Below, one piece after another: positions 1 through 7,894 of a stretch of DNA of 15,764 nucleotides. Both the position numbers and the translations under genes were made by a program. The notes beneath the pieces are model-generated. The model saw nothing but the letters and a program-made list of their open reading frames with translations, made no database searches and had not been told where the DNA came from. The stretch spans positions 1 through 15,764 of the forward strand of contig JAKAHE010000019.1 in NCBI GenBank assembly GCA_021815285.1. Direction: 5' to 3'. The DNA comes from Nitrospirota bacterium. GTDB taxonomy: Bacteria; Nitrospirota; JACRHJ01. How positions within the stretch are numbered: position 1 is the stretch's first letter; every line of letters begins with the position of its first letter.

Positions 1-770
1 TTCCTCAGGTTGTCGAGGCTCACGAGCGCGTCCTTCTCGCTGTGGGCTTCGAGGGTGTGGATGGGCTGAACGGCGAGATTTTTGAGCTTGTCGAAGAATT
101 CCCGCCAATCGATTTTTCCGTCTCCGACCGGGAGGTGATCGTCCTCGGTTCCGAAATTGTCGTGCAGGTGCAGCTCGAAAAGCCTATGGGCCGTTTCCGC
201 GAGCCACTCCGCCGGACTGAGTTTTGAGAAAAGCTCCCTGTGCCCGACGTCGAGGCAGAGGCCGAAGAGCGGGTGATCAATCTCGTCCGCCAGCCTGACG
301 AGATGAGAAGGCTCCGCATCGACTATGTTCTCGATTGCCACCTTCACCCCGGTCTTCTCCGCGAGTTCCAGGACCTTTCTCCAGACAGCCGAGCTTTTCC
401 TTATCCATATGTCCGTATTTCCCGCGTATTTCCATTTTTCGTAGCCGGAGTGAAAAACGACGGCGAGGGGCTCAAGCGGCGCGGTGATTTCTATCGTCTG
501 AAGGAACCTCTCGAGCGTCACAGCCGCGATCCTCGAATCCACTGCGCCGGGGCAGAGGTCCATGAACGGCGCGTGTATGGAAAGCGTGTGCGGCCAGTCG
601 AGGCGTTCGGCAAGCCTGTCGATGTCCGCCGGAGAAACGACGTCGAGCTGGTCGGACGGGAAGAATATCTCAGGGTTTATGCGGTTCTCGCGCAGGAAGC
701 CGATGGAGTCGAAGACCCTTGGATACGGGATATGTACGTGGACGGTCCTGCCGGGGAAGTGGGAAGACAT
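1..770 (-). CDS. Sugar phosphate isomerase/epimerase-like TIM barrel protein (C-terminus off the window)
   Basis: Reading the minus strand from the ATG at 770 gives 256 codons without a stop, running off base 1. The protein fits the xylose-isomerase-like / AP-endonuclease 2 TIM-barrel family (PF01261), which isomerises or epimerises sugars, or cleaves DNA in the Nfo branch, using a divalent metal. Visible family landmarks are HAPF (66-69), VVFHSGY (104-110), VAIEN with E147, LDVGH with D174 and H177, LHLHDN (200-205), HLPVGDGKIDW (212-222) and TLEAH with E241. E147, D174, H203 and E241 are the likely metal ligands. Family members are usually 250-290 residues, so little is missing. Its start abuts the stop of the zinc-ribbon gene with no spacer, so it is probably translationally coupled as the last gene seen of the gat operon. 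The substrate cannot be named. Endonuclease IV is less likely because the usual Nfo motif set is absent. Confidence 0.88.
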   Translation of the reverse strand, partial: MSSHFPGRTVHVHIPYPRVFDSIGFLRENRINPEIFFPSDQLDVVSPADIDRLAERLDWPHTLSIHAPFMDLCPGAVDSRIAAVTLERFLQTIEITAPLEPLAVVFHSGYEKWKYAGNTDIWIRKSSAVWRKVLELAEKTGVKVAIENIVDAEPSHLVRLADEIDHPLFGLCLDVGHRELFSKLSPAEWLAETAHRLFELHLHDNFGTEDDHLPVGDGKIDWREFFDKLKNLAVQPIHTLEAHSEKDALVSLDNLR

Positions 771-1073
771 TTATTTGTCGTCGGAGCGTGCCGGAGGACA
801 CGACGCGCATGATGCGGAGGTATCCGCCTTCGCGGAAGCCCCTGACTTCTCGTTTTTGCCGCTATCCTTGCTGTTCCCCGCCGGTTTCGGGGTCTTCCCG
901 GCATAGTCCGTCACATACCAGCCGGAGCCTTTGAATTGCAGCGCGGGCGTGCCCATAAGCTTCCTGACTTCCCCGCCGCAGAACTTACACTCCTTGAGCG
1001 GCTCGTCCGAAAACTTCTGCATCGCGTCGAAACGCTTCCCGCACTCCTTGCACTCGTACTCGTAAATCGGCAT
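771..1073 (-). CDS. FmdB-family zinc ribbon protein
   Basis: A 100-residue protein beginning MPIYEYECKECG. It has a CxxC knuckle at residues 8-11 (CKEC), a second at about 30-33 (CKFC), and the family sequence FKGSGWYVTDY. This is the FmdB/CxxC_CXXC_SSSS zinc-ribbon family (PF09723), proposed to be regulatory or assembly factors but with no settled function. The second half is a low-complexity tail rich in Lys, Ser, Asp and Ala, ending with an extra Cys pair (CASC) near the C-terminus. It starts two bases after the pepA stop and ends exactly at the base before the next gene's ATG, so it is inside the operon. Length is usual for the family. Confidence 0.9.
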   Translation of the reverse strand: MPIYEYECKECGKRFDAMQKFSDEPLKECKFCGGEVRKLMGTPALQFKGSGWYVTDYAGKTPKPAGNSKDSGKNEKSGASAKADTSASCASCPPARSDDK

Positions 1074-1075
1074 GA

Positions 1076-2572
1076 CTAAATACCACCTCCGTTACCATTG
1101 CCACGCAGAAACTCCACAATCAGCCTGACCCCTATGGCCGTCGCGCCCTTGGGGCAGTATGGCCTGCCCTTTTCCTCCCAGGCCGTTCCGGCGATGTCCA
1201 GGTGCGCCCAGGGATAATCCACAAACTCCTGGAGGAATTTCCCGGCTGTAACCGTCGCGGCCTTCCTGCCGCCGACGTTTCTAAGGTCGGTTACGTCGCC
1301 CTTCATGGCGTCGAGATATTCGTCCCACATCGGGAGCTCCCAGGCGCGCTCGTTTGCAGACTCGCCCGCCTTTATGATCTCGCCTGTCAATTCCTTGTCG
1401 TTGCCCATGAGTCCTATGGCGAAATCTCCCAGCGCTATGACGCATGCGCCGGTCAGGGTGGCGATGTCTATGACGGCCCTGGGCCTGTAGCGCGCGGCGT
1501 AGCAGAGCGCATCGGCAAGAACGAGGCGGCCCTCGGCGTCCGTCGAGATTATCTCGATGGTCTTGCCGTTCATGGCGCGCACCATGTCGCCCGGCTTAAG
1601 CGCCGCGCCGCCGGGCATGTTCTCCGTGCATGGCGCGATTGCGACGAGGTTCACCGGGAGCTTCAGCGCCGCCGCGCAGCGTATCGCCGCGATGACGGCT
1701 CCGGCTCCGGCCATGTCGTATTTCATCTTCTCCATGCCCTCGGAGGGCTTAATGGATATGCCGCCGGAATCGAACGTGATGCCCTTGCCGATGATTACGA
1801 ACGGGGATTCGGACTTTTTCCCCCCGGAGTATTCCAGCACGATGAATTTCGGCGGCTGCTTGCTGCCCTTTGCGACGCCGAGGAAGGCGCCCATGCCGAG
1901 CTTATGGCAGTCGTCCTCATCGAGGACTTTCAGTTTCAGGCCGACGTCCTTTGCCGCAGCCTTCGCGCGAGAGGCCATGACGGATGGGGTCATCTCGTTT
2001 GCCGGGGCGTTTATCATGTCCTTGGCGAAGTTTACCGAATCGGCGATTATGCGCCCTTCCGCCGCGCCTTTTTTCAGCGCGGCCTCCTCCGCCTTATCCT
2101 CTGTAAAAAACGTCAGTGTTTTTATTTCTTTTTTATTTTTTTCCGCGCTCTTGAACTTGTTGAAGTCATAAAGAGCCATGAGCGCGCCCTGGGAGAAAAT
2201 ACTTGCGAAATCCCGACTTGAAATTTCCGGGAGAGACGCATCGGCTGAAATTTCCCTGAACCCGGATTTTCTTGCAAGCCCCGCCGCCGCGCCGGCCGCG
2301 CGCATGAGGTTGTCGGGTGTGAACTTATCGCGTTTGCCGAGCCCGGCGAGTATTACCCTTGCAGGGCCCGCCTTGGAAACGAGGTGAAACAGCGCCGTCT
2401 CGTCCCGCTTTCCCGTGAACTCCCCGGAGGCGATGGTCCGGGATATTACGCCGCCCTGCATGTCGTCGATTTCGGCAAGCGCGCCGTCGGGCCTTTCGCC
2501 CTCGAACAGCGTGAATACCGCCGCGTCGGACTTCTCGGAAGATACCGAACCCCTCTTTATTTTTATGTCCAT
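1076..2572 (-). CDS. pepA: Leucyl aminopeptidase (M17 family, PepA)
   Basis: A 498-residue cytosolic metalloaminopeptidase that removes N-terminal residues from peptides using two metal ions. The N-terminal domain (about 1-160) is variable. The catalytic domain holds GKGITFDSGG (262-271; K263, D268), the ligand D286 in KYDMAGAGAV, and the signature STDAEGRL (343-350; D345, E347, R349). These match the lysine, metal ligands and bicarbonate-binding arginine of E. coli PepA. The signature has S where most members have N at its first position, a mild change. An A/T-rich, lysine-rich linker joins the domains (about 140-165). The ATG at 2572 has a GAGGC-type ribosome site just upstream. The gene follows the lipoprotein gene by 14 bases and precedes the FmdB gene by 2. 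Confidence 0.97.
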   Translation of the reverse strand: MDIKIKRGSVSSEKSDAAVFTLFEGERPDGALAEIDDMQGGVISRTIASGEFTGKRDETALFHLVSKAGPARVILAGLGKRDKFTPDNLMRAAGAAAGLARKSGFREISADASLPEISSRDFASIFSQGALMALYDFNKFKSAEKNKKEIKTLTFFTEDKAEEAALKKGAAEGRIIADSVNFAKDMINAPANEMTPSVMASRAKAAAKDVGLKLKVLDEDDCHKLGMGAFLGVAKGSKQPPKFIVLEYSGGKKSESPFVIIGKGITFDSGGISIKPSEGMEKMKYDMAGAGAVIAAIRCAAALKLPVNLVAIAPCTENMPGGAALKPGDMVRAMNGKTIEIISTDAEGRLVLADALCYAARYRPRAVIDIATLTGACVIALGDFAIGLMGNDKELTGEIIKAGESANERAWELPMWDEYLDAMKGDVTDLRNVGGRKAATVTAGKFLQEFVDYPWAHLDIAGTAWEEKGRPYCPKGATAIGVRLIVEFLRGNGNGGGI

Positions 2573-2586
2573 GTTTGCCTCGCCCG

Positions 2587-3039
2587 CTATTTTAAAGGTA
2601 TGCGTCCCGGCTTGTCCTGGCTTAAATCGGTATCGTTGCCCGTCGGGAAATGGCGGTAGCTTCCGCGTATGGTGAAGCTTTTTTCTCCGCCCTTCAGCGG
2701 CAATGATATTTCAAACGGAGACTGATAAGACGGAGACATTATGTATTCGTCTTCCGGCGCGCCTTTGGCGGAGCTTACGATATTGCCGTCCCCGTCCAGC
2801 CCGACAAGCTCCAGTTTTACGTTATGGATGCCGTGGTTATGGTCGAAAGGCTCCACAAATCCGTCCGCGACGGCGCGACGGGCTGTGATTTTAAGGTTCC
2901 AGTAGACCTTGATATAATTCGTGCTCTTGTGGAAGCCGTAGTCTTTTGGAATGTAGCCCTTCCCCAGTATGTCGTTCCCGCCGGCGCATCCGGCAATCGC
3001 CGCAAGGACAAGAAGCGCGGCAACAACAAGTTTTTTCAT
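2587..3039 (-). CDS. Small predicted lipoprotein of unknown function
   Basis: A 150-residue protein with a type II signal peptide: charged MKK start, hydrophobic stretch 4-15, and lipobox IAGC with the modifiable Cys at 18. The mature part of about 130 residues looks beta-rich (for example YIKVYWNLKITARR, and IHNVKLELVGLDGDGNIV). It resembles a small immunoglobulin-like fold, but I recognise no family. There is no lipoprotein sorting evidence beyond Gly-Gly after the Cys, which does not suggest inner-membrane retention by the E. coli +2 Asp rule. Its ATG overlaps the gatB stop by four bases (ATGA), so it is translationally coupled to gatB. Function unknown. Confidence 0.85.
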   Translation of the reverse strand: MKKLVVAALLVLAAIAGCAGGNDILGKGYIPKDYGFHKSTNYIKVYWNLKITARRAVADGFVEPFDHNHGIHNVKLELVGLDGDGNIVSSAKGAPEDEYIMSPSYQSPFEISLPLKGGEKSFTIRGSYRHFPTGNDTDLSQDKPGRIPLK

Positions 3040-4463
3040 GCGAGCTTCTTTCTAAGCAAATCGTTTACCAAGCCGGGATTGGCCTTGCCGCCGGTCTTCT
3101 TCATGACCTGCCCGACAAAAAAACCGAGCAGCGCGGTCTTACCGGCCCTGTATTGCTCCACGTTCTGCGGGTTCGCCGCCATGACCTCGTCTATGACCTT
3201 CCCGATCTCGCCCGCGTCCGTTATCTGCACAAGACCCTTCTCGGCTACGACTTCATCCGCCGTCTTTTTGCTTCTGTATATCTCCTCGAAGACCGTCTTT
3301 GCGATCTTCCCGGAGATGGTCCCGGACTCGATGAGCTTTATCATCCCCGCGAGGCGCTCCGGCTCAAGAGGGCACTCCTCGGCTTCGGCCCCGGCGTTTT
3401 TCAATTCGCGCAGGACGTCTCCCATAATCCAGTTGCTTGCCTGTTTCGGCGCGCCGGAGAGCTTCGCGGCCTTTTCATAATAATCCGCCAGCGCCCGCGA
3501 TTCCGTAAGCACCATCGCGTCGTAGTCCGGTATGCCGTACTCGCGCGCGAAGCGCTCGCGCTTCGCGTCAGGGAGCTCCGGCATTGTCGCGCGCATATCG
3601 TCGAGCCACTCCTTCGAGACCTCCACCGGGACAAGATCCGGCTCAGGGAAGTAGCGGTAGTCGTGCGCCTCCTCCTTGCCGCGCATGGAGAGCGTAATCC
3701 CCTGGTTCGCGTCCCAGAGCCGCGTCTCCTGGACGACTCTCCCGCCGTCCTCGATTATGGCAATCTGCCTCTTTATCTCGTATTCGATGGCCTTCTGCAC
3801 GTTCTTGAAGGAGTTCATGTTCTTGAGCTCCGCGCGCGTCCCGAACTCCTTCTGACCCGCCGGCCTGACGGAGACGTTCGCGTCGCAGCGAAGCGACCCT
3901 TCCTCCATGTTGCCGTCGCAGACGTCGATGTAGCGCAGTATAGCCCGGAGCTTGCGCATGTACTCCGCGGCCTCGGATGCGCTCCTGATGTCCGGCTCGG
4001 AGACAATCTCCATGAGCGGCACGCCCGTCCTGTTCAGGTCCACGTGCGATGCGCCCTCGATGCCTTCGTGCAGGTTTTTCCCCGCGTCCTCTTCCAGGTG
4101 TATCCGCGTAAGGCCGATGCGCTTGACGCTGCCGTCCACGACGACTTCCACGTATCCGCCCTGGCACACGGGCAGCTCATACTGCGAGATCTGGTAGCCC
4201 TTCGGGAGGTCGGGGTAGAAGTAGTTCTTGCGCGCGAAACGTGAATACGGCGCGACGGTGCAGTTCATGGCCAGCCCGGTCTTGATGATGAAGTCCATCG
4301 CGGTCTTGTTCAGCACCGGGAGCACCCCAGGCATACCGATGCAGACCGGGCACGTCTCTGAGTTCGGCCCCTGCCCGAACAAGGTCGAGCACCCGCAGAA
4401 TATCTTCGACTTGGTCTTAAGCTGCGCGTGAACTTCCAGCCCGATTACGGGTTCATATTGCAT
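3036..4463 (-). CDS. gatB: Asp-tRNA(Asn)/Glu-tRNA(Gln) amidotransferase subunit B
   Basis: A 475-residue protein, the usual length for GatB. GatB binds misacylated Glu-tRNA(Gln) or Asp-tRNA(Asn), phosphorylates the acyl group and accepts ammonia from GatA. Visible features are the opening PVIGLEVHAQLKTKSKIFCGC, a zinc-type CxC/CxxC set at C23, C25, C38 and C41, the phosphotransfer region around NRTGVPLMEIVSEPD, and MEEGSLRCDANVSVRP. The C-terminal helical tail domain ends in NPGLVNDLLRKKL. The ATG at 4463 directly follows the TAA of the ATPase gene (4464-4466), so its ribosome site lies inside that gene. It ends in a four-base overlap with the lipoprotein gene. gatC and gatA lie upstream in the same operon. 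Confidence 0.98.
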   Translation of the reverse strand: MQYEPVIGLEVHAQLKTKSKIFCGCSTLFGQGPNSETCPVCIGMPGVLPVLNKTAMDFIIKTGLAMNCTVAPYSRFARKNYFYPDLPKGYQISQYELPVCQGGYVEVVVDGSVKRIGLTRIHLEEDAGKNLHEGIEGASHVDLNRTGVPLMEIVSEPDIRSASEAAEYMRKLRAILRYIDVCDGNMEEGSLRCDANVSVRPAGQKEFGTRAELKNMNSFKNVQKAIEYEIKRQIAIIEDGGRVVQETRLWDANQGITLSMRGKEEAHDYRYFPEPDLVPVEVSKEWLDDMRATMPELPDAKRERFAREYGIPDYDAMVLTESRALADYYEKAAKLSGAPKQASNWIMGDVLRELKNAGAEAEECPLEPERLAGMIKLIESGTISGKIAKTVFEEIYRSKKTADEVVAEKGLVQITDAGEIGKVIDEVMAANPQNVEQYRAGKTALLGFFVGQVMKKTGGKANPGLVNDLLRKKLA

Positions 4464-5693
4464 TTATGCCTCTATTTTCGATAGCTGTTCGGATTTTTTA
4501 GCCGGATATTTAAGCCAGATATAAAGAGGAATAAGCCTGTTATTAAAAATATATTCACCCTTTATTTCGCCGGAATTTAAAACTCTAAGCTTCTTCATGC
4601 GTTGCAGAAAATTATTAAATTTGGCCTTCTCGTTTTCAGTCAGTACTTCAACGATAGACGCCTTCTGAAAAGAAATAGAAATATCGAACATAAGTTTCGC
4701 TGAAAGCTTTTTCAAGATAGAGCGATAGTCTTCACTTTGCAGGGCATTTAAAACTTGTTTATCAACAAACTTCTGTCCGAATTCAACAGCGGCATCAATT
4801 GAACCCTGTGTTGCGTCAGTTAGGCTTATTTTATTGTCAGTGTCTTTCCAATATACGGCGTCTCCTATCAAATGCATTAACTTTGGAAACCCTGATGATA
4901 GCGTGCATATGAATCTCATCGCGTCTTCTTCAACTGATGTATTAACGGAAGTAAACGCCTTCGTGAAAAAATCCTTCATTTCAAAGTTCATCAGGCGCCC
5001 TATCTCGACGATGTCAAATATCCTATCGATGGGCTGATGGGCATTTATCATTTCGGTGCGGCGTTCCTCCACACCGCAAAGCATCAGCAACAGAGGAAGG
5101 GGCTTATCGTTAAGGGCGTTTTCATCCACAAGTGTTTTTATAAAAAATGCGAAGTCGGGATTTGACGCAATGCCGTTTATCTCATCGAGAATCAGAAATA
5201 TGCCTTTATATTTTTCTCCTTTGAGGCGTTCAAGCAAACTGTGAAGGAAAGGAAGATATCCTCTTGCGATGCGGGGGCTGTCTTCCTTCAGGTTCTTAAG
5301 GTTAATGGTAATTCCGAAGAATTCCACTGACTCTACATATCTGGACAGTGCATTGCGTATGTTGTCGATCCCCGCCGGTTCGTATTCCTTTGGTTTGAGT
5401 AGAGATTCGACTGTTCTGAGAGACAAGTCTTCTAAAGTTTTCGCGCCGCCCAACAGGACTTGTATCCCAAACAGGCCGCATTCTTTTTCCAGAAGACGCC
5501 TGGCATAACCCGCGAGAGAACTTTTACCAATTCCATACTCGCCCCGTAAAAAAATTGACTGAGGTTTTCCTTTCGCAACTTGAGAAGCCGCGCGCTCGAT
5601 GCGTCCTATCTGCTCTTTCCTTCCGGTAAATAATTCGACGGGCACTGGCTGGCCAGGATAGAAAGGACTTCTTCCCTTACTTTGTATGTCCAT
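4464..5693 (-). CDS. AAA/Orc1-Cdc6-like P-loop ATPase, probably acquired
   Basis: A 409-residue ATP-binding protein of the AAA_16/Orc-like type. Residues 21-30 carry the LFTGRKEQI box that opens such modules. Walker A is GEYGIGKS at 51-58, Walker B is GIFLILDE at 164-171 (D170, E171), a sensor-like LLLMLCG lies at 201-207, and possible arginine fingers are R211/R212 or R224. The C-terminal third (about 310-409) looks like a winged-helix domain. No transmembrane or nuclease segment is visible, so it could be a regulator, a switch ATPase or a loader; I cannot choose. Composition is far more AT-rich than its neighbours: a hand count gives 20 G+C in 60 bases at 4501-4560, against 34 in 60 at 5941-6000 in gatA. 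It has its own good AAGGAG site 8 bases before the ATG. It lies between gatA and gatB, where such a gene is not expected, so transfer is likely. Confidence 0.85.
   Translation of the reverse strand: MDIQSKGRSPFYPGQPVPVELFTGRKEQIGRIERAASQVAKGKPQSIFLRGEYGIGKSSLAGYARRLLEKECGLFGIQVLLGGAKTLEDLSLRTVESLLKPKEYEPAGIDNIRNALSRYVESVEFFGITINLKNLKEDSPRIARGYLPFLHSLLERLKGEKYKGIFLILDEINGIASNPDFAFFIKTLVDENALNDKPLPLLLMLCGVEERRTEMINAHQPIDRIFDIVEIGRLMNFEMKDFFTKAFTSVNTSVEEDAMRFICTLSSGFPKLMHLIGDAVYWKDTDNKISLTDATQGSIDAAVEFGQKFVDKQVLNALQSEDYRSILKKLSAKLMFDISISFQKASIVEVLTENEKAKFNNFLQRMKKLRVLNSGEIKGEYIFNNRLIPLYIWLKYPAKKSEQLSKIEA
4468..4473 (-). promoter_or_regulatory. gatB ribosome binding site buried in the upstream ATPase gene
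   Basis: On the minus strand AGAGGC lies about 5 bases before the gatB ATG, within the codons for the last residues (Ile-Glu-Ala) of the ATPase gene. No intergenic base separates the two genes (TAA then ATG), so gatB translation is probably coupled to the ATPase. The site may be the original gatB Shine-Dalgarno taken up as coding sequence. Confidence 0.6.
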
Positions 5694-5729
5694 ATTATTT
5701 ACTCCTTGACCTCAACGTTTTTGCGCCCA

Positions 5730-7202
5730 TTACATACCCGGTTTCCTCGTGTGCCAGTCGGTCGCCTGCTCGTAGGCGTAGGCGGCGCGGAGCACCGTCT
5801 CCTCGCCCCAGTGCCGCCCGAGTATCTGCATACCGACGGGCAGGTTGTCAGACGTCATGCCGCATGGGAGCGACAGGCCCGGTATGCCGGCGAGGTTCAC
5901 GCTTATCGTGAAGATGTCGCTCAAGTACATCTGGAGCGGGTCTGCGGTCTTTTCGCCAAGCTTGAACGCGGGCGTGGGAGACGTCGGCGTGATTATAATG
6001 TCCACGTCCCTGAAGGCTTCGTCGAAATCCCGCTTGATGAGCGTCCTGACCTGCTGGGCTTTTTTATAATACGCTTCATAGTAGCCGGATGATAATGCGT
6101 AAGTCCCGAGCATTATCCTGCGCTTGACCTCCGGCCCGAAGCCCTCGGAGCGCGTCCTCTTGTACATGTCGAGCAGGTCGTCGAATTCCTTCGCGCGGTA
6201 GCCGTATTTCACCCCGTCGTAGCGCGCGAGGTTGGAGGACGCCTCGGAAGTCGCAAGGATGTAATACGTTGCGATGGCGTAGCCGCTGTGCGGGAGCGCA
6301 GTCTCCTTTATCTCCGCGCCGAGGGACTTCAATACATTCACCGCCTCCATCATCGAGGCGTATACATCTTTGTCGATTCCGCCCTCGACGAAATATTCTT
6401 TCGGCATGCCAATCTTGAGGCCCTTGATGCCGTCTTTCAGGTTTGCCGTGAAATCGGGAAGGGCCACATCGGCTGAAGTCGAGTCGAGAGCGTCATGCCC
6501 GCCGATGACGTTCATCATTATCGCGCAGTCCTCAACGTCCTTCGTGACGGGGCCTATCTGGTCGAGCGACGATGCGAACGCGACGAGGCCATAGCGCGAT
6601 ACCCGCCCGTACGTCGGCTTCAGGCCCACGACGCCGCAGCAGGACGCGGGCTGGCGTATGGAGCCGCCGGTATCCGAACCGAGCGCCGCCGCGCACATGT
6701 CAGCCGCGACAGCCGCCGCCGAGCCGCCGGAGGAGCCGCCGGGGATGCGGCTTAAGTCCCAGGGGTTTTTCGTCGCGCCGAACGCGGAGTTCTCCGTGGA
6801 CGACCCCATTGCGAACTCGTCCATGTTAGTCTTGCCGAGCAGGATATAGCCCGCGGCCTGTAGTTTTGCCGTAACGGTGGACTCGTAAGGGGGGACAAAG
6901 TTCTCGAGCATCCTCGACGCGCAGGTGGTCTTTATCCCCTTCGTGCACATGTTGTCTTTTACGGCAATCGGAATTCCGAGAAGGGCGGGCAGGCCGGCCC
7001 CAGGCTGTACGCCATTCAAAATCTTATCTGCCTTTTCCGCCATTTCTATCGTTTTACCCGGCGTCAGGGTCAGGAAGGCGTTGACGTCAGGCTCGACCTG
7101 CCCTATCCGGCGGGTATATGCAAATGCCGCATCCTTTGCGGTTATCTCTCTTTTTATTATCAGATCCCGAAGCTCGTGGAGCGTAAGGCTGTGAAGTTCC
7201 AA
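5730..7202 (-). CDS. gatA: Asp-tRNA(Asn)/Glu-tRNA(Gln) amidotransferase subunit A
   Basis: A 490-residue amidase-signature enzyme that hydrolyses glutamine and channels ammonia to GatB. The Lys-Ser-Ser triad is visible: K82 in VKDN, S157 in PGGSSGGSA and S181 in GSDTGGSIRQP, at the spacing known for GatA. Length is normal. The start is TTG at 7202. An in-frame TAA (the panD stop) lies six codons upstream, no ATG intervenes, and a GGAGAG site lies about 6 bases before the TTG. The encoded protein begins as GatA should (ELHSLTLHELRD). It follows panD by 15 bases and is separated from gatB by the inserted ATPase gene. Confidence 0.98.
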   Translation of the reverse strand: MELHSLTLHELRDLIIKREITAKDAAFAYTRRIGQVEPDVNAFLTLTPGKTIEMAEKADKILNGVQPGAGLPALLGIPIAVKDNMCTKGIKTTCASRMLENFVPPYESTVTAKLQAAGYILLGKTNMDEFAMGSSTENSAFGATKNPWDLSRIPGGSSGGSAAAVAADMCAAALGSDTGGSIRQPASCCGVVGLKPTYGRVSRYGLVAFASSLDQIGPVTKDVEDCAIMMNVIGGHDALDSTSADVALPDFTANLKDGIKGLKIGMPKEYFVEGGIDKDVYASMMEAVNVLKSLGAEIKETALPHSGYAIATYYILATSEASSNLARYDGVKYGYRAKEFDDLLDMYKRTRSEGFGPEVKRRIMLGTYALSSGYYEAYYKKAQQVRTLIKRDFDEAFRDVDIIITPTSPTPAFKLGEKTADPLQMYLSDIFTISVNLAGIPGLSLPCGMTSDNLPVGMQILGRHWGEETVLRAAYAYEQATDWHTRKPGM

Positions 7203-7217
7203 AATTTTCTCTCCGGA

Positions 7218-7568
7218 TTATCTCTCGACGGCGTTTTTTGAATTCACCTTTACTATCGTAGGCTTGAAGGTCCTCATCTCTTCCTCGGTGAATCCCTCGT
7301 AGCAGAATATTATCACCTTGTCGCCCACCGCGCCCTTCCGGGCCGTTGGGCCGTTCAGGCATACCGTGCCGGAGCCGCGTTTGCCCGGGATGACGTATGT
7401 AGTGAAACGCTCGCCGTTATTCAGATTGGAGACGCTCACCTGCTCGTACGGGACCATCTTCGCCGCGTCCATGAGGTCTTCGTCGAGTGTCAGGCTCCCC
7501 TCGTATTCGAGGTTCGAGTCGGTAACGGTAGCCCGGTGTATCTTGGAACGGAGCATGATTCTGAACAA
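7218..7568 (-). CDS. panD: Aspartate 1-decarboxylase (pyruvoyl-dependent)
   Basis: A 116-residue proenzyme that makes beta-alanine from aspartate for pantothenate and CoA. Self-cleavage occurs between G24 and S25 in YEGSLTLD, turning S25 into the pyruvoyl group. K9, R54 and Y58 (GERFTTY) are the expected active-site residues. The start is taken as TTG at 7568, with GCGAGG upstream, because the product (MFRIMLRSKIHR) then matches the usual PanD N-terminus. The ATG four codons in would remove conserved residues. It lies between gatC (11 bases upstream) and gatA (15 bases downstream) on the same strand, with normal base composition, so it seems a settled member of the operon. Confidence 0.97.
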   Translation of the reverse strand: MFRIMLRSKIHRATVTDSNLEYEGSLTLDEDLMDAAKMVPYEQVSVSNLNNGERFTTYVIPGKRGSGTVCLNGPTARKGAVGDKVIIFCYEGFTEEEMRTFKPTIVKVNSKNAVER

Positions 7569-7579
7569 TTAAAACCTCG

Positions 7580-7867
7580 CTATTCTATGATCTTCGGCAC
7601 CCTGTATAAATCACCAGCACGGTCCGGGGCGTTTGAAAGCGCCTCGCCCGGAGAAAGCGACTGCCCGACTTCGTCCGCTCTCATTACGTTCTTTATCGGC
7701 AGAACGTGCGATGTCGGCTCTATTCCTGTCGTATCCAGCTCGTTTAGCTTGTCTACGTAAGAGAGTATTGAGTCGAGCTGCCGGGTAAAGATTTCCGTCT
7801 CTTCGCCCGAGAACGACAGCCGCGAAAGACTGGCGACATGCTCCACTTCGTGTAGTGTTATTTTCAT
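7580..7867 (-). CDS. gatC: Asp-tRNA(Asn)/Glu-tRNA(Gln) amidotransferase subunit C
   Basis: A 95-residue protein of the normal GatC size that wraps between GatA and GatB and stabilises the complex. It shows the family pattern VEHVASLSRLSFS near the N-terminus, a helix with LDSILSYVDKLNELDT, the GIEPTSHVLP turn, and an end at DLYRVPKIIE. The ATG at 7867 has a GGGGG-type ribosome site nearby. It is the first gene of the minus-strand operon, with a promoter about 25 to 55 bases upstream. Confidence 0.97.
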   Translation of the reverse strand: MKITLHEVEHVASLSRLSFSGEETEIFTRQLDSILSYVDKLNELDTTGIEPTSHVLPIKNVMRADEVGQSLSPGEALSNAPDRAGDLYRVPKIIE

Positions 7868-7894
7868 TGTTCCCCCAAGTATGCGTAAATATAA

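Noticed and set aside
2105..2155. A/T-rich, T-run-containing stretch resembling a terminator or foreign patch
   Set aside because: It reads as the lysine-rich linker between the two PepA domains, in frame and uninterrupted.
1202..2221. Plus-strand open frame (339 codons) opposite pepA
   Set aside because: The opposite strand encodes all M17 catalytic motifs; this frame has none of its own.
2946..4244. Long plus-strand open frame (432 codons) opposite gatB
   Set aside because: It is antisense to a complete, conserved gatB. The protein is Arg/Leu/His-rich without domains, as expected for the shadow of a GC-rich gene.
4464..5693. Assigning the ATPase to a named anti-phage system
   Set aside because: No partner nuclease, methylase, transposase or phage gene is present; the domain pattern alone does not specify a system.
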